Positions 14,791-23,038 of a stretch of 52,626 bases of DNA are shown in pieces. The DNA comes from an uncultured Porphyromonadaceae bacterium. GTDB lineage: Bacteria > Bacteroidota > Bacteroidia > Bacteroidales > Muribaculaceae. The stretch's first letter is position 1; every line of letters starts with the position of its first letter. The translations under genes and the position numbers were made by a program. Where the stretch lies: assembly GCA_902493335.1 (NCBI GenBank), contig CABUPJ010000021.1, positions 1 through 52,626 of the forward strand, in the 5' to 3' direction. The notes beneath the pieces are model-generated. The model was not told where the DNA came from. It saw nothing but the letters and a program-made list of their open reading frames with translations, and did not search any database.

Positions 14791-15373
14791 TATGATAGAA
14801 AACGGCGACGAGGTGCGCCTGACGGGTGAGGCCCTTGCCCTTGTCGACAATGAATTGCGAAAGGCCATACAGTCGGGCGCCGATACTGCCGAGGTCTGCG
14901 GTCGTTTTATCGAGGCTGCCATAGACCATGTCAGATCGCTCTCGGCGTCGTCGCTTAACGTCGAGGCTTTCAACTGTGCCATAACAGCGCTGTTGACGCT
15001 CGAGGTCTATAATGTCGCCTCACACTGCGACGCCGAGTGCCGCCTGAGACTTCTGTTCCCGGCGGTAGACAATTTCATGTCGCTCGCCGAAACGATGCCG
15101 CAGCTCGACGAGATAGACACCGACGGTCATCGCGCGATGATACTGAGCTATCTCGCGTCGCTGATTTATTATAATTATACCGTGGCAAACGAAGAGACTC
15201 CCGACGCCGATATTCTGCCGGAGGTCTACGTATTTCTCAGGAGCATCATGCCCCATGGTGTAATCCAGAGCCCCGTGATAAACGTCGGGGGCGAGTCGCT
15301 CGACCCGTCGGCTCCGGCGCCCATACTCGGCGATATAATCAGCCGAACGGCCGCGATGGGCCTCTATGCCTGA
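14780..15373 (+). CDS. Unknown soluble protein downstream of the Ntn-hydrolase
   Basis: I chose the ATG at 14780 (MENNMIENGDEV), giving 197 residues and an 11-base overlap with the preceding stop. The protein is acidic, mostly helical and without signal peptide or membrane segment. Alternative start 14753 would add nine residues inside the hydrolase gene. No family is recognised. Its tight overlap shows co-expression with the hydrolase, but one product is secreted and the other cytosolic, so a joint biochemical role is not obvious. Confidence 0.7.
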   Translation: MENNMIENGDEVRLTGEALALVDNELRKAIQSGADTAEVCGRFIEAAIDHVRSLSASSLNVEAFNCAITALLTLEVYNVASHCDAECRLRLLFPAVDNFMSLAETMPQLDEIDTDGHRAMILSYLASLIYYNYTVANEETPDADILPEVYVFLRSIMPHGVIQSPVINVGGESLDPSAPAPILGDIISRTAAMGLYA

Positions 15374-15375
15374 AA

Positions 15376-16821
15376 TTATTCGAGGTCAGTGACGGGCAGC
15401 TCGGGCGACGACGAGGTCGCCTTCTTGTTTCTGTACCACCAGCCGCCGAACATACGCCAAAGGAATATCAGACCTCTGAACGTCAGTTCTATGCACATTG
15501 CAATCCAGACGCCGCGCAACCCGGCTGTAGGCGCCAACAGAGCGGCGACAGGAATTCTGACGAGCCAGATGCTGCCGAAATTCATTATTGCAGGGATAAG
15601 AGTGTCGCCGACGCCCACAAAAGCGCCGTAGGCGACAATCGAGGCCGCATACATCGGTTCGGCCCAGGCTTCGATGCGCAGAATCTCTGTGCCGAGGCTG
15701 CTGATGGCCGTGTCGTCGGTCATTATACTCATCATCAGCGGTGCGGCGAGATACATTATCACCGCCATAACGGTCATGACGGCCATGCCCATGCCGACGG
15801 TTATATGGCAGAACCGTTTCACGAGATCCTGCCGTCCGGCGCCGAGACTTTGCCCCACCAGGGTCGTGGCGGCGTCGCCTATGCCGAAGCCAGGCATGTA
15901 GCAAAGACTTTCGGCCGTGACGGCAAAGGCGTTGGCTGCGATGGCAACGACGCCGAGCGGGGCGACGATGATGGTTATCATGATCTGGGCGCCGCAGAAG
16001 ATGGCGTGTTCGGCCGTCATGGGTGCGGCTATCTTAAAGGCGTTACGCAACACGTCGCGTCGCGGACGGAAACTGCCGTTGCGATGATGGCCGATGTCGA
16101 GTCCTTTCTGTCTGTAGCACAGATAATAGAGCATCAGCATGGCTGTGAGACATTCGGCCATGACTGTGCCGAGAGCGGCGCCGAGCACTCCGAGTCCGGC
16201 ACCCGGCATCGTCAGGTCGAAACCGAAGAGTGAGACTGCGCGTGTCGGGAATATCAGGAAAAAGTTGAAGACGACATCCATCAGACACATGCCGACATTG
16301 AGCAGACTCGGCACTTTCATGTTGCCGGCGCAGCGCAGCATGCCGCCGGCGAGATAATTGAGCGTCAGCATCGGCAGGGCGCAGACAAAAACCGAGAAGT
16401 ATATGCCGGCCTCGCCGGTGATTGCGGGGTCGCCGCCGAGCCATACCGGCAGGCTTCGGGCGATGGCAAGACCGACGGTGGTGATGACGAGGCTTATGAC
16501 GATGCACGATGTTATGCCCTGACGCAGCACCGACCGGGCATCGGTATAGTTTTTCGCGCCTACGCGGTGAGCGACCTGCACCGAGAAGCCCATCGTTATC
16601 ATCGAACAGACACCCCAGAAGAGCCACAGACTGCTTGACATCAGTCCGACCGATGCGGCTGGCTGGGCGCCGAGACGTCCGACCATCGAGGCGTCGATAT
16701 ACTGCATCAGTATGCTCGACAGCTGGGCCAGAATGGCCGGCAACGACAGCTTGGCCGTCAGCGCTATCTGCTGCCGGAGGTTCATGCGTTCGCCGCTTTG
16801 TATCTGTGATATGTCGGCCAT
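15376..16821 (-). CDS. MATE-family multidrug or metabolite exporter
   Basis: A 481-residue protein with about twelve hydrophobic helices in two related halves, typical of MATE (NorM/DinF-like) antiporters that extrude cationic compounds using sodium or proton gradients. Motifs include LPAILAQLSSILMQYIDASM in the first helix and GIGDAATTLVGQSLGAGR at the start of the second half. I use the ATG at 16821; a TTG at 16845 would overlap patB. It ends two bases from the convergent gene at 14780-15373. It is the last gene of a long minus-strand run. Confidence 0.9.
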   Translation of the reverse strand: MADISQIQSGERMNLRQQIALTAKLSLPAILAQLSSILMQYIDASMVGRLGAQPAASVGLMSSSLWLFWGVCSMITMGFSVQVAHRVGAKNYTDARSVLRQGITSCIVISLVITTVGLAIARSLPVWLGGDPAITGEAGIYFSVFVCALPMLTLNYLAGGMLRCAGNMKVPSLLNVGMCLMDVVFNFFLIFPTRAVSLFGFDLTMPGAGLGVLGAALGTVMAECLTAMLMLYYLCYRQKGLDIGHHRNGSFRPRRDVLRNAFKIAAPMTAEHAIFCGAQIMITIIVAPLGVVAIAANAFAVTAESLCYMPGFGIGDAATTLVGQSLGAGRQDLVKRFCHITVGMGMAVMTVMAVIMYLAAPLMMSIMTDDTAISSLGTEILRIEAWAEPMYAASIVAYGAFVGVGDTLIPAIMNFGSIWLVRIPVAALLAPTAGLRGVWIAMCIELTFRGLIFLWRMFGGWWYRNKKATSSSPELPVTDLE

Positions 16822-16834
16822 AGTCTGTGTGGTG

Positions 16835-18004
16835 TTATCTGTCAATCAAGGCTCTCAGACCGTGGGCGAGACGATGCAGTCCTTCGGAGAGCATGGCGCG
16901 GCGCGTGGCTATGTTGAGGCGTATGTAATTGCGGTCGCCATACATTGCGCCGCTGTTGACGAGTATGCCGTCGTGGTCGGCAAGAAGTTCTTCAATCGTG
17001 TCGCCGTCGCAGTGACATGCACGGATGTCAATCCAGACGAGATAGGTCGCTTCGAGACGTGCCAGCGGCAGCTCGGGCAGTTCACGGGCAAAGAAATCGC
17101 GTGTCAGCAGATAGTTGTCATGAAGATAGGCGACAAGAGCGTTGAGCCACGGTTCGCCCCCGTTGTAAGCTGCGATGAGGCCGACAACGCCGAAGGGGTT
17201 GACGTCGCATACTTCGTTTATGTTGACGGCTTTGTCGATGAGAGCGCGCTTCGCGGGGTCGTTGGCGATGATATTGGCAATCTGCAGGCCGGCTGTATTG
17301 AAAGCCTTGCTCGGCGACGAACAGATGATGGCGTCGTCGGTGACGGTGGCCATCGAGACGAAGTCGAAGCCGGGTATTGTCAGTTCGCAGTGTATCTCGT
17401 CGCTGACGATGACGACGCCGTTGCGGCGGCAGATGTCGGCGATGCGGGCGAGATCGTCGCGGCTCCATACACGTCCGGCAGGATTATGCGGGTTGCAGAG
17501 CAGCAGCAGACGGTTGGCCGGGTCTGAGGCTTTTGTCTCAAGATCGTCGAAATCAATTTCGTAAGTGAACGAGCCGTCGGGGCAGTCGATGTGACGCAGG
17601 CGGTTTTCGACTGTGGTACAGCCGTTATTGCGTATCGACGAAAAGAAGCAGTTATAGACCGGCGTCTGTACGATGACGCCTTCGCCCGGTTTCACGAGCG
17701 CCTTGATTATGGCCGAAACCGCCGGAACGACGCCTGGAACGTAGATGACGCTCTCGCGTGCGACATGATAGCCGTGACGCCGTGAAAACCAGTTGTCGAC
17801 AGCTTTGTAATACTCGTCGGGCACCGCAGTATAGCCGAAGACCCCGTGGTCGACTCGCCGCCGCAGAGCCTCGATGATGACCGGAGCCGTCTTGAAGTCC
17901 ATGTCAGCGACCCACATAGGCAGCACGCCGTCGGCAGTCGTATCCCATTTGTAAGAGCAGGTACCGCGGCGCTCGACAGCTGCGTCAAAATCAAATTCAG
18001 CCAT
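16835..18004 (-). CDS. PatB/MalY-type PLP-dependent C-S lyase (aminotransferase fold)
   Basis: A 389-residue fold-type I PLP enzyme. It shows LPMWVADMDFKTAPVI near the start (typical of MalY/PatB), NPHNPAGRVW and SDEIHCEL, and the SSPSKAFNTAGLQ motif with the PLP lysine at about residue 234. Enzymes of this group cleave cystathionine and related S-conjugates (beta-lyase). It lies nine bases after the DUF3737 gene and 13 bases before the MATE gene, suggesting that they share a transcript; linking the lyase with an exporter is only a guess. Confidence 0.9.
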   Translation of the reverse strand: MAEFDFDAAVERRGTCSYKWDTTADGVLPMWVADMDFKTAPVIIEALRRRVDHGVFGYTAVPDEYYKAVDNWFSRRHGYHVARESVIYVPGVVPAVSAIIKALVKPGEGVIVQTPVYNCFFSSIRNNGCTTVENRLRHIDCPDGSFTYEIDFDDLETKASDPANRLLLLCNPHNPAGRVWSRDDLARIADICRRNGVVIVSDEIHCELTIPGFDFVSMATVTDDAIICSSPSKAFNTAGLQIANIIANDPAKRALIDKAVNINEVCDVNPFGVVGLIAAYNGGEPWLNALVAYLHDNYLLTRDFFARELPELPLARLEATYLVWIDIRACHCDGDTIEELLADHDGILVNSGAMYGDRNYIRLNIATRRAMLSEGLHRLAHGLRALIDR

Positions 18005-18013
18005 AAGAAAAAG

Positions 18014-18865
18014 TCAGTCTTTTGTTATTATCTCACAGTCGGCGGGGGCGAGACAGAACCCATCCTTGATGATTTCGCCGACCGAAGGCAGTGTGATTGT
18101 GCCAGTGCGCGGATTCTTTATCGATGTCACGGGCGAGAGTATAGAGGCCTTGACAGACGAGTCTTCGAAAGCGAGATCGCAGTCAGGGGCGAAGGTGCAG
18201 TCTTCGAGCACGAGGTCTGAGGCGTAACACAACGGTTGTGTGCCTGAAATCTTACATCTTACGAGGTGGAGGCGGTGAGAGTGCCAGCCGAGATACTCGC
18301 CGTTGAGTTCGCTGTCATAGACGGTGACGTCTTCGGTGTTCCAGAACGCGTCTTTAGAATTGATGACGGCATTGCGTATCACGACGTTGGTGCAGTATTG
18401 AAACGAATAGTTGCCGTCCTGGCGATAACGTTCGATATCGATATTGCGGCAGTGCATGAAGAGATAATCGGCGTTGGCGACTTCGACATCGCGCAGAGTC
18501 ACGTCAGAGCAGTGCCATAGAGTTTCTGCCGCATCGGGAATTCTTACTCGCTCGAGGCGCAGATTGTCCATCTCGCGGAACATTTTCGGGGCTTCGACGA
18601 GAGTGTCGCTCATGACAAGGTTCTTGGAGTACCACAGGGCGGCGCGGGCGCCTGGAGTGAAGATACAGTTTCTGACAGTGAAGCCGTCAACATGCCAGAA
18701 GGGATATTTGCCTTCAAAGCGACAGTCTTCGGCGGTGATGTTCGCACAGTTTTTGAGCGCCGACTCGCCGGCGTGTATTGTGACGTTTTTGAGTGACAGA
18801 TTTCTGGAGCCGAACAGCGGACGTTCGCCTCCGAAGTCGGTGTTGGTGATTTCGGTTAGTTCCAT
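18014..18865 (-). CDS. DUF3737 right-handed beta-helix protein
   Basis: A 283-residue protein made of short repeated beta units (NVTIHAG, NITAEDCRFEG, GFTVRNCIF, NLVMSDTLVEA, DVTLRDVEV, DVTVYDSELNG), giving a parallel beta-helix. It begins MELTEITNTDFGGERPLFGS, the usual start of DUF3737. There is no signal peptide. The function is not known; beta-helix proteins often bind or cut polysaccharides, but no catalytic pair is visible. It is between the OstA-like gene and patB in a compact minus-strand run. Confidence 0.85.
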   Translation of the reverse strand: MELTEITNTDFGGERPLFGSRNLSLKNVTIHAGESALKNCANITAEDCRFEGKYPFWHVDGFTVRNCIFTPGARAALWYSKNLVMSDTLVEAPKMFREMDNLRLERVRIPDAAETLWHCSDVTLRDVEVANADYLFMHCRNIDIERYRQDGNYSFQYCTNVVIRNAVINSKDAFWNTEDVTVYDSELNGEYLGWHSHRLHLVRCKISGTQPLCYASDLVLEDCTFAPDCDLAFEDSSVKASILSPVTSIKNPRTGTITLPSVGEIIKDGFCLAPADCEIITKD

Positions 18866-18882
18866 ATTGTTTTGTGCACAGG

Positions 18883-20697
18883 TTAGTCTTTGTCGGTTTT
18901 GTCAGACTCGTCGGGCGTGTCGGACAAGCCTGACAAGTCTGATATTTCCGGTTGTCTGTCTTCAGGCTCGGCGGGTTTGCGTCCGAGTGCGACCATTATG
19001 GCCTCCATCTCGTCGGGAACGATGAAAACGTCGTCGGGCCTGAGCGGTCTGATGTCTTCAAACCATTTGAATTTAGCCAGATAGAACAGGCTTTTGCGAG
19101 CCATGAACAACGGTGTGGCAGCGCCGGTCGTCTCGGGCCACATTTTGATTTTCTCAGTCGTGCGGCCTTTGAAATCTGCCGAGAGGAAACTGCTTTGGGC
19201 AGAGACGAGCTTATTAATGGTCGAGTCTGATTCTTCGGGGTACATTATTATCTCGACGTTGCCGCTGATATCGAGGTGGCGCAGTTCGCTGTTTTCGAAG
19301 AACGCGACCATCTCTTTGCCTGAAATCTGATTGAAGTATTCGTCCTCGATATGTTCGGCGGTGAATCCGAATTCGGGCAGGCGCGCGCGGTCGACTGTCG
19401 AATCGTTGAAATGCAGTTCGATGACGTTGCCGAATATCTGTCGGTTCTCGCTCCATATCACCGGATTGACGAACATTCTCAGCGTAGAGTCGGCCTCGGT
19501 CATTCTCATCGAGTCGCAGATGCCCTGAAGGTCGCTGCGGTAGAACCGCACACGGGGATATATCACGGCGACGTGAGTTGTGTCGATGCGTTCGCCGGCA
19601 GGTGTGCCTGCGACGGTGTCGGCCTCGAAAGTGACGGTGTCGTGTCGGGCGAATGTCTCGATATAGCGGCCGTGGAGATAGAGGGTGTCTCCCTCGGAGT
19701 ATTCTTTTATAAGCGCTCTGCCTGTCGCGAACGAACTGTCGGCCAATTCGTTGTAGTAGCCGTAATCGGCGGTCATAATGACCTTTTTCGTTGTGTCGGT
19801 CAACACCATGCCGCCACGGGCCTCGCCATAGCCGGCGCGACGGTTGTAATATATCGTGTCGGCTGTGAGCGTCTGGTTTGTATTGGTGACGACTGTCGAG
19901 CGGTCGTAGAGGTTGCAGATGTCTGAATCGGTCTCGTAGACACCTTCGCGTGTATATATCGTGCCGCGGGCATTGATGATTTCGCTGGGCGAATACAGTT
20001 CGGCAATGTGTGTGCCCGTGTTATAATAAAGTGTGTCGGTGAATATGTCGAGAGTGTCGCTTTCAGATCTCGAGTTGAGATGGACGTTGACATAGAAGTT
20101 GGCTTCTTTGGTCGAGGGCACATACTCGCCTTCGTGGGACGAAAGGCGGTTCTGTTTGTCGGTGAGAACGCCGCCGACGTTGTAGTATCCCAGATCGGCG
20201 TAGAGGTCATAGATGAATTCGTCGGTCTCGAGCATCACATCGCGGTTGATGAGCCTGACTTTCTTGCCCGGGTCGGCGTAAAGTACGGCAAGCTCGGTGG
20301 CGCCGTTGTAGTCGAGCTCGTCGGCGTAGACAAAGAGGGTGTCGCCTTGTTCCATCCTGACGTTGCCGAACGCGTTCATCGACTCTGTGTCGGGGTAGTA
20401 GTGGGCGCTGTCGCAGTACATGAACATCGGGCCTTTGGTAAACTCGACGTTGCCGTTGAGCACCATAAACGAGTCGTTGTCGCTTTTGGTGAGCACGTCG
20501 GCGCGTTCGAGGAATACACGGTTGCCCGAGGCGCGGTCGGCTGTCGGCACGCGAGGCGCGATGATGACGTCGCTGCCTTTTTTGTCTCTGCCGAATATCG
20601 GCATGACGAGCGGGGCGGCCACGAGTGCTAAAGCGCACAAACCGACGAGTTTCAGGGCTCGTCGGCTACGTGATGTTTCTATGCCGTTGTCAGACAT
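18883..20697 (-). CDS. OstA-like (LptA/LptD N-domain) envelope protein
   Basis: A 604-residue protein starting MSDNGIETSRSRRALKLVG, with a hydrophobic segment at about residues 17-33 that serves as signal or anchor. The body is a long OstA/LptA-type beta-jellyroll with repeated phrases such as VLNGNVEFTKGPMFMYCDSAHYY, NAFGNVRMEQGDTLFVYADEL and RGGMVLTDTTKKVIMTADYGYY. Proteins of this type carry lipopolysaccharide or lipooligosaccharide across the periplasm. The C-terminus ends in a serine-aspartate-lysine rich tail (about residues 585-604) that recalls one in FtsK. It follows surA by 20 bases. Confidence 0.88.
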   Translation of the reverse strand: MSDNGIETSRSRRALKLVGLCALALVAAPLVMPIFGRDKKGSDVIIAPRVPTADRASGNRVFLERADVLTKSDNDSFMVLNGNVEFTKGPMFMYCDSAHYYPDTESMNAFGNVRMEQGDTLFVYADELDYNGATELAVLYADPGKKVRLINRDVMLETDEFIYDLYADLGYYNVGGVLTDKQNRLSSHEGEYVPSTKEANFYVNVHLNSRSESDTLDIFTDTLYYNTGTHIAELYSPSEIINARGTIYTREGVYETDSDICNLYDRSTVVTNTNQTLTADTIYYNRRAGYGEARGGMVLTDTTKKVIMTADYGYYNELADSSFATGRALIKEYSEGDTLYLHGRYIETFARHDTVTFEADTVAGTPAGERIDTTHVAVIYPRVRFYRSDLQGICDSMRMTEADSTLRMFVNPVIWSENRQIFGNVIELHFNDSTVDRARLPEFGFTAEHIEDEYFNQISGKEMVAFFENSELRHLDISGNVEIIMYPEESDSTINKLVSAQSSFLSADFKGRTTEKIKMWPETTGAATPLFMARKSLFYLAKFKWFEDIRPLRPDDVFIVPDEMEAIMVALGRKPAEPEDRQPEISDLSGLSDTPDESDKTDKD

Positions 20698-20717
20698 AAT
20701 GGTGTGTCGTTTGTGTT

Positions 20718-22076
20718 TTATCGAGTCTTTATCCAGCCTTTGTGCTGGAACTCGCACCCGCGCCAGCCGTCTTCGATTCTGACGTAGGTCTCGTTGATTT
20801 TCTTTTCGAGCCAGTCGTCGACGATCTTCTGTCTGGCCGATTCCTCATACATGTTTTTAATCTGCTGATAGTCGTCGGCGAGGTTGGCGGTATGGGCGTC
20901 GATACGGGCCGTCAGTTTGACCATGGCGACGATGTCGCGGTCGCGTTTGGGATCTTTCATGATGAAAGGCTCAGAAATCTGGCCCGGCTCAAGCGAGGCG
21001 ACGGCCTTGGCGACTTCCTGCGGGAGCTGTGACATCTCGAAGCGAGTCGTACCGGTCTCGGCATTGACCATCGTGCCGTTGCTGTAGCGCGTGTCTTTGT
21101 CCTGCGAGATATAGCGGGCGGCTTCTTCGAATGTGAATCGTTTTTCGTTGACGATGTCGGCTCTGACCGAGTCGAGTCGCTCGATGGCTGTTATGAGATC
21201 TTTCTCGGCGACTTTGGGACGCAGGAGTATATGGCGGGTGTTGATGCGGTCGCCGCGTTTCTCGATGAGCTGTATGATGTGGAAGCCGTATTCGGTCTCG
21301 ACAATCTTCGATACTTTTTTAGTGTCATTGAGGTTGAAGGCGACTGCTGCATATTCGGGCACAAGCTGACCGCGGCCCATGAAGCCGATTTCGCCGCCGC
21401 GCACACCTTCGGGCGCCTCTGAGTAGAGGATGGCAAGGGTCGAGAATTCGCTCTCGCCGCGGTTGACACGGTCGGCGTAGTCGCGCAGACGGGCTTTGAC
21501 GTTGTCAATCTCTTCGCGCGGTATCACGGGGTTGAGCGTGATGATCTGAACCTCGACCTGAAGGGGGACGGACGGGATGCTGTCGGCCGGCAGACGGTCG
21601 AAGTAGCGACGCACGTCAGACGGTGTAACCTTGAGGTTTTTGGTGAGGTTGTTGCGCACCTGGCTGATGCGGTAGCGGTTGCGCATATTGGTGGCGTAAT
21701 AGTCGCGGATTTCGGGGAAGGGCTTTCTGAAATACTGTTCGACTTTCTCTCGTGAGCCGAGGTTGGTAATCAGAAAGTTCATCTGCGCGTCGGTCTGCTG
21801 CTGTATCATTGCTTCCTGGACTTCGACAGTGTCGATGTCGGCCTGATTAAGGAAGAGACGTTCGATGGCAAGCTGTTCGGGTATCACGCAATAAGGGTCA
21901 CCGTTGATTGGCACGCGGTCTTGCTGCATTTCCTGATAGGCGCGTTCGATCTCAGACTTATAGATCGGTTCGTCGCCGATTACCCAGGCGACTTCTTCTG
22001 CGATATTGTTCTGTGCGCCTGCGCCGAGAGCGGCAAACAGGCCCGTAAGCATAGTGATGGTTCTTATCAGTTTCAT
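20718..22076 (-). CDS. surA: SurA-type periplasmic peptidyl-prolyl isomerase and chaperone
   Basis: A 452-residue protein with a signal peptide (MKLIRTITMLTGLFAALGAGAQ), an N-terminal SurA chaperone domain (EVAWVIGDEPIYKSEIERA), and two parvulin domains: one around VEVQIITLNPVIPREEIDN with GGEIGFMGRGQLVPEYA, the second around INTRHILLRPKVAEKDL. It helps fold outer-membrane barrels. A TATCTTTG box at 22099-22106 gives it its own promoter within the run that starts at 24981. It is the clearest SurA among three related genes in a row. Confidence 0.9.
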   Translation of the reverse strand: MKLIRTITMLTGLFAALGAGAQNNIAEEVAWVIGDEPIYKSEIERAYQEMQQDRVPINGDPYCVIPEQLAIERLFLNQADIDTVEVQEAMIQQQTDAQMNFLITNLGSREKVEQYFRKPFPEIRDYYATNMRNRYRISQVRNNLTKNLKVTPSDVRRYFDRLPADSIPSVPLQVEVQIITLNPVIPREEIDNVKARLRDYADRVNRGESEFSTLAILYSEAPEGVRGGEIGFMGRGQLVPEYAAVAFNLNDTKKVSKIVETEYGFHIIQLIEKRGDRINTRHILLRPKVAEKDLITAIERLDSVRADIVNEKRFTFEEAARYISQDKDTRYSNGTMVNAETGTTRFEMSQLPQEVAKAVASLEPGQISEPFIMKDPKRDRDIVAMVKLTARIDAHTANLADDYQQIKNMYEESARQKIVDDWLEKKINETYVRIEDGWRGCEFQHKGWIKTR

Positions 22077-22098
22077 AAAGAAAGTCTTGATTATCTTG

Positions 22099-22106
22099 CA
22101 AAGATA
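22099..22106 (-). promoter_or_regulatory. -7 box of surA
   Basis: The minus strand reads TATCTTTG, 22 bases above the surA ATG, in the 80-base gap after the previous gene. It indicates that surA and the OstA-like gene can be expressed apart from the upstream isomerases. Confidence 0.5.
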
Positions 22107-22156
22107 AGCTAAATTGTCACAATCAATGTCCGGCGAGGCGTTTTAACGGCTGTCTG

Positions 22157-23038
22157 TTACACATTTTTAACGTTATCGACAAAGATTTCGAGTTTGCCCG
22201 ATTTCAGCGCTTCGTCATATAGATCGCGACGGAGGCGTTCGTCGTATTCACGCCGGCGGTTGGCGTTGAGGCGGTCGGTTATCATCTGTCTGGCGTTTTC
22301 AAACGGCATTATGGCTCCGGCAGGCAGAAGGTCGTTTATTTCGAGCAGATAAGTGAATCCGCCTGCCGATGTCTCGAAGTGGGTGCGTCCGCTGAGGAAT
22401 TTGTCGCCCGACGCGCCGAAGTCATAGGGTATGTGGGACTCGATCTGCTCCCAGTCGACCCATTTGTCGCGGAAGTAATCGTAGTGTATCGCCGAGGTGA
22501 GCACTTCTTTCTCGAGACGGTCGATGTCGTCGCGGCGCCCCGAACGGTAGAGCCGTTTGATGACGGCGAGGTTGGGTGCGTCGTCGGGCACTTTCAGATA
22601 TATGCCTTTCACCAGAGGACGTTCGAGGATAAACTCGCGGTTATGGCTGTTGTAGTAGGCCCGCAGCGAGTCTTCGACGGGTTCGTTGCCTGCGTGTGTC
22701 TCATACATCAGACGGCGGTATTCGAGCGCTATGAGCTGCCGGCGGTAGTCTTCGGTCAGGCGGTCGATTTCTTTTGTGTCAATCTCGTCGGCTGCGACCT
22801 CGGTTATAAGACGGTTTTCAATCCAAGTGGCTATGTAGGCGCGTGAATACTTCAGACTGTCCTGTTCGGACAGGCCTCGGGGCATGTCGCGGCAGAGTTC
22901 GTCGCGTGTCAGCGCGGTGTTGCCGAGCCTGACAAGAACGTCGCTTTGAGAAGCGTCAACGCCCGGGCTGCACGATGGCAGCCCGAGCGCGATGACGGCA
23001 GCGATTGAGCACGCTGATATAAGATGTCGTTTTGTCAT
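22157..23038 (-). CDS. SurA-N-like lipoprotein without isomerase domain
   Basis: A 293-residue protein with a lipoprotein signal ending LPSC (Cys23). The mature part starts with a SurA-like N-terminal segment (VLVRLGNTALTRDELCRDMPRGLS) and a helical chaperone region, and ends in a helical tail (NANRRREYDERLRRDLYDEALKSGK). No parvulin motif is seen where one is expected, so it is probably a chaperone-like lipoprotein without isomerase activity. Its start overlaps the preceding ppiC-type gene by four bases. Likely role: aiding delivery or folding of outer-membrane proteins with its neighbours. Confidence 0.8.
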   Translation of the reverse strand: MTKRHLISACSIAAVIALGLPSCSPGVDASQSDVLVRLGNTALTRDELCRDMPRGLSEQDSLKYSRAYIATWIENRLITEVAADEIDTKEIDRLTEDYRRQLIALEYRRLMYETHAGNEPVEDSLRAYYNSHNREFILERPLVKGIYLKVPDDAPNLAVIKRLYRSGRRDDIDRLEKEVLTSAIHYDYFRDKWVDWEQIESHIPYDFGASGDKFLSGRTHFETSAGGFTYLLEINDLLPAGAIMPFENARQMITDRLNANRRREYDERLRRDLYDEALKSGKLEIFVDNVKNV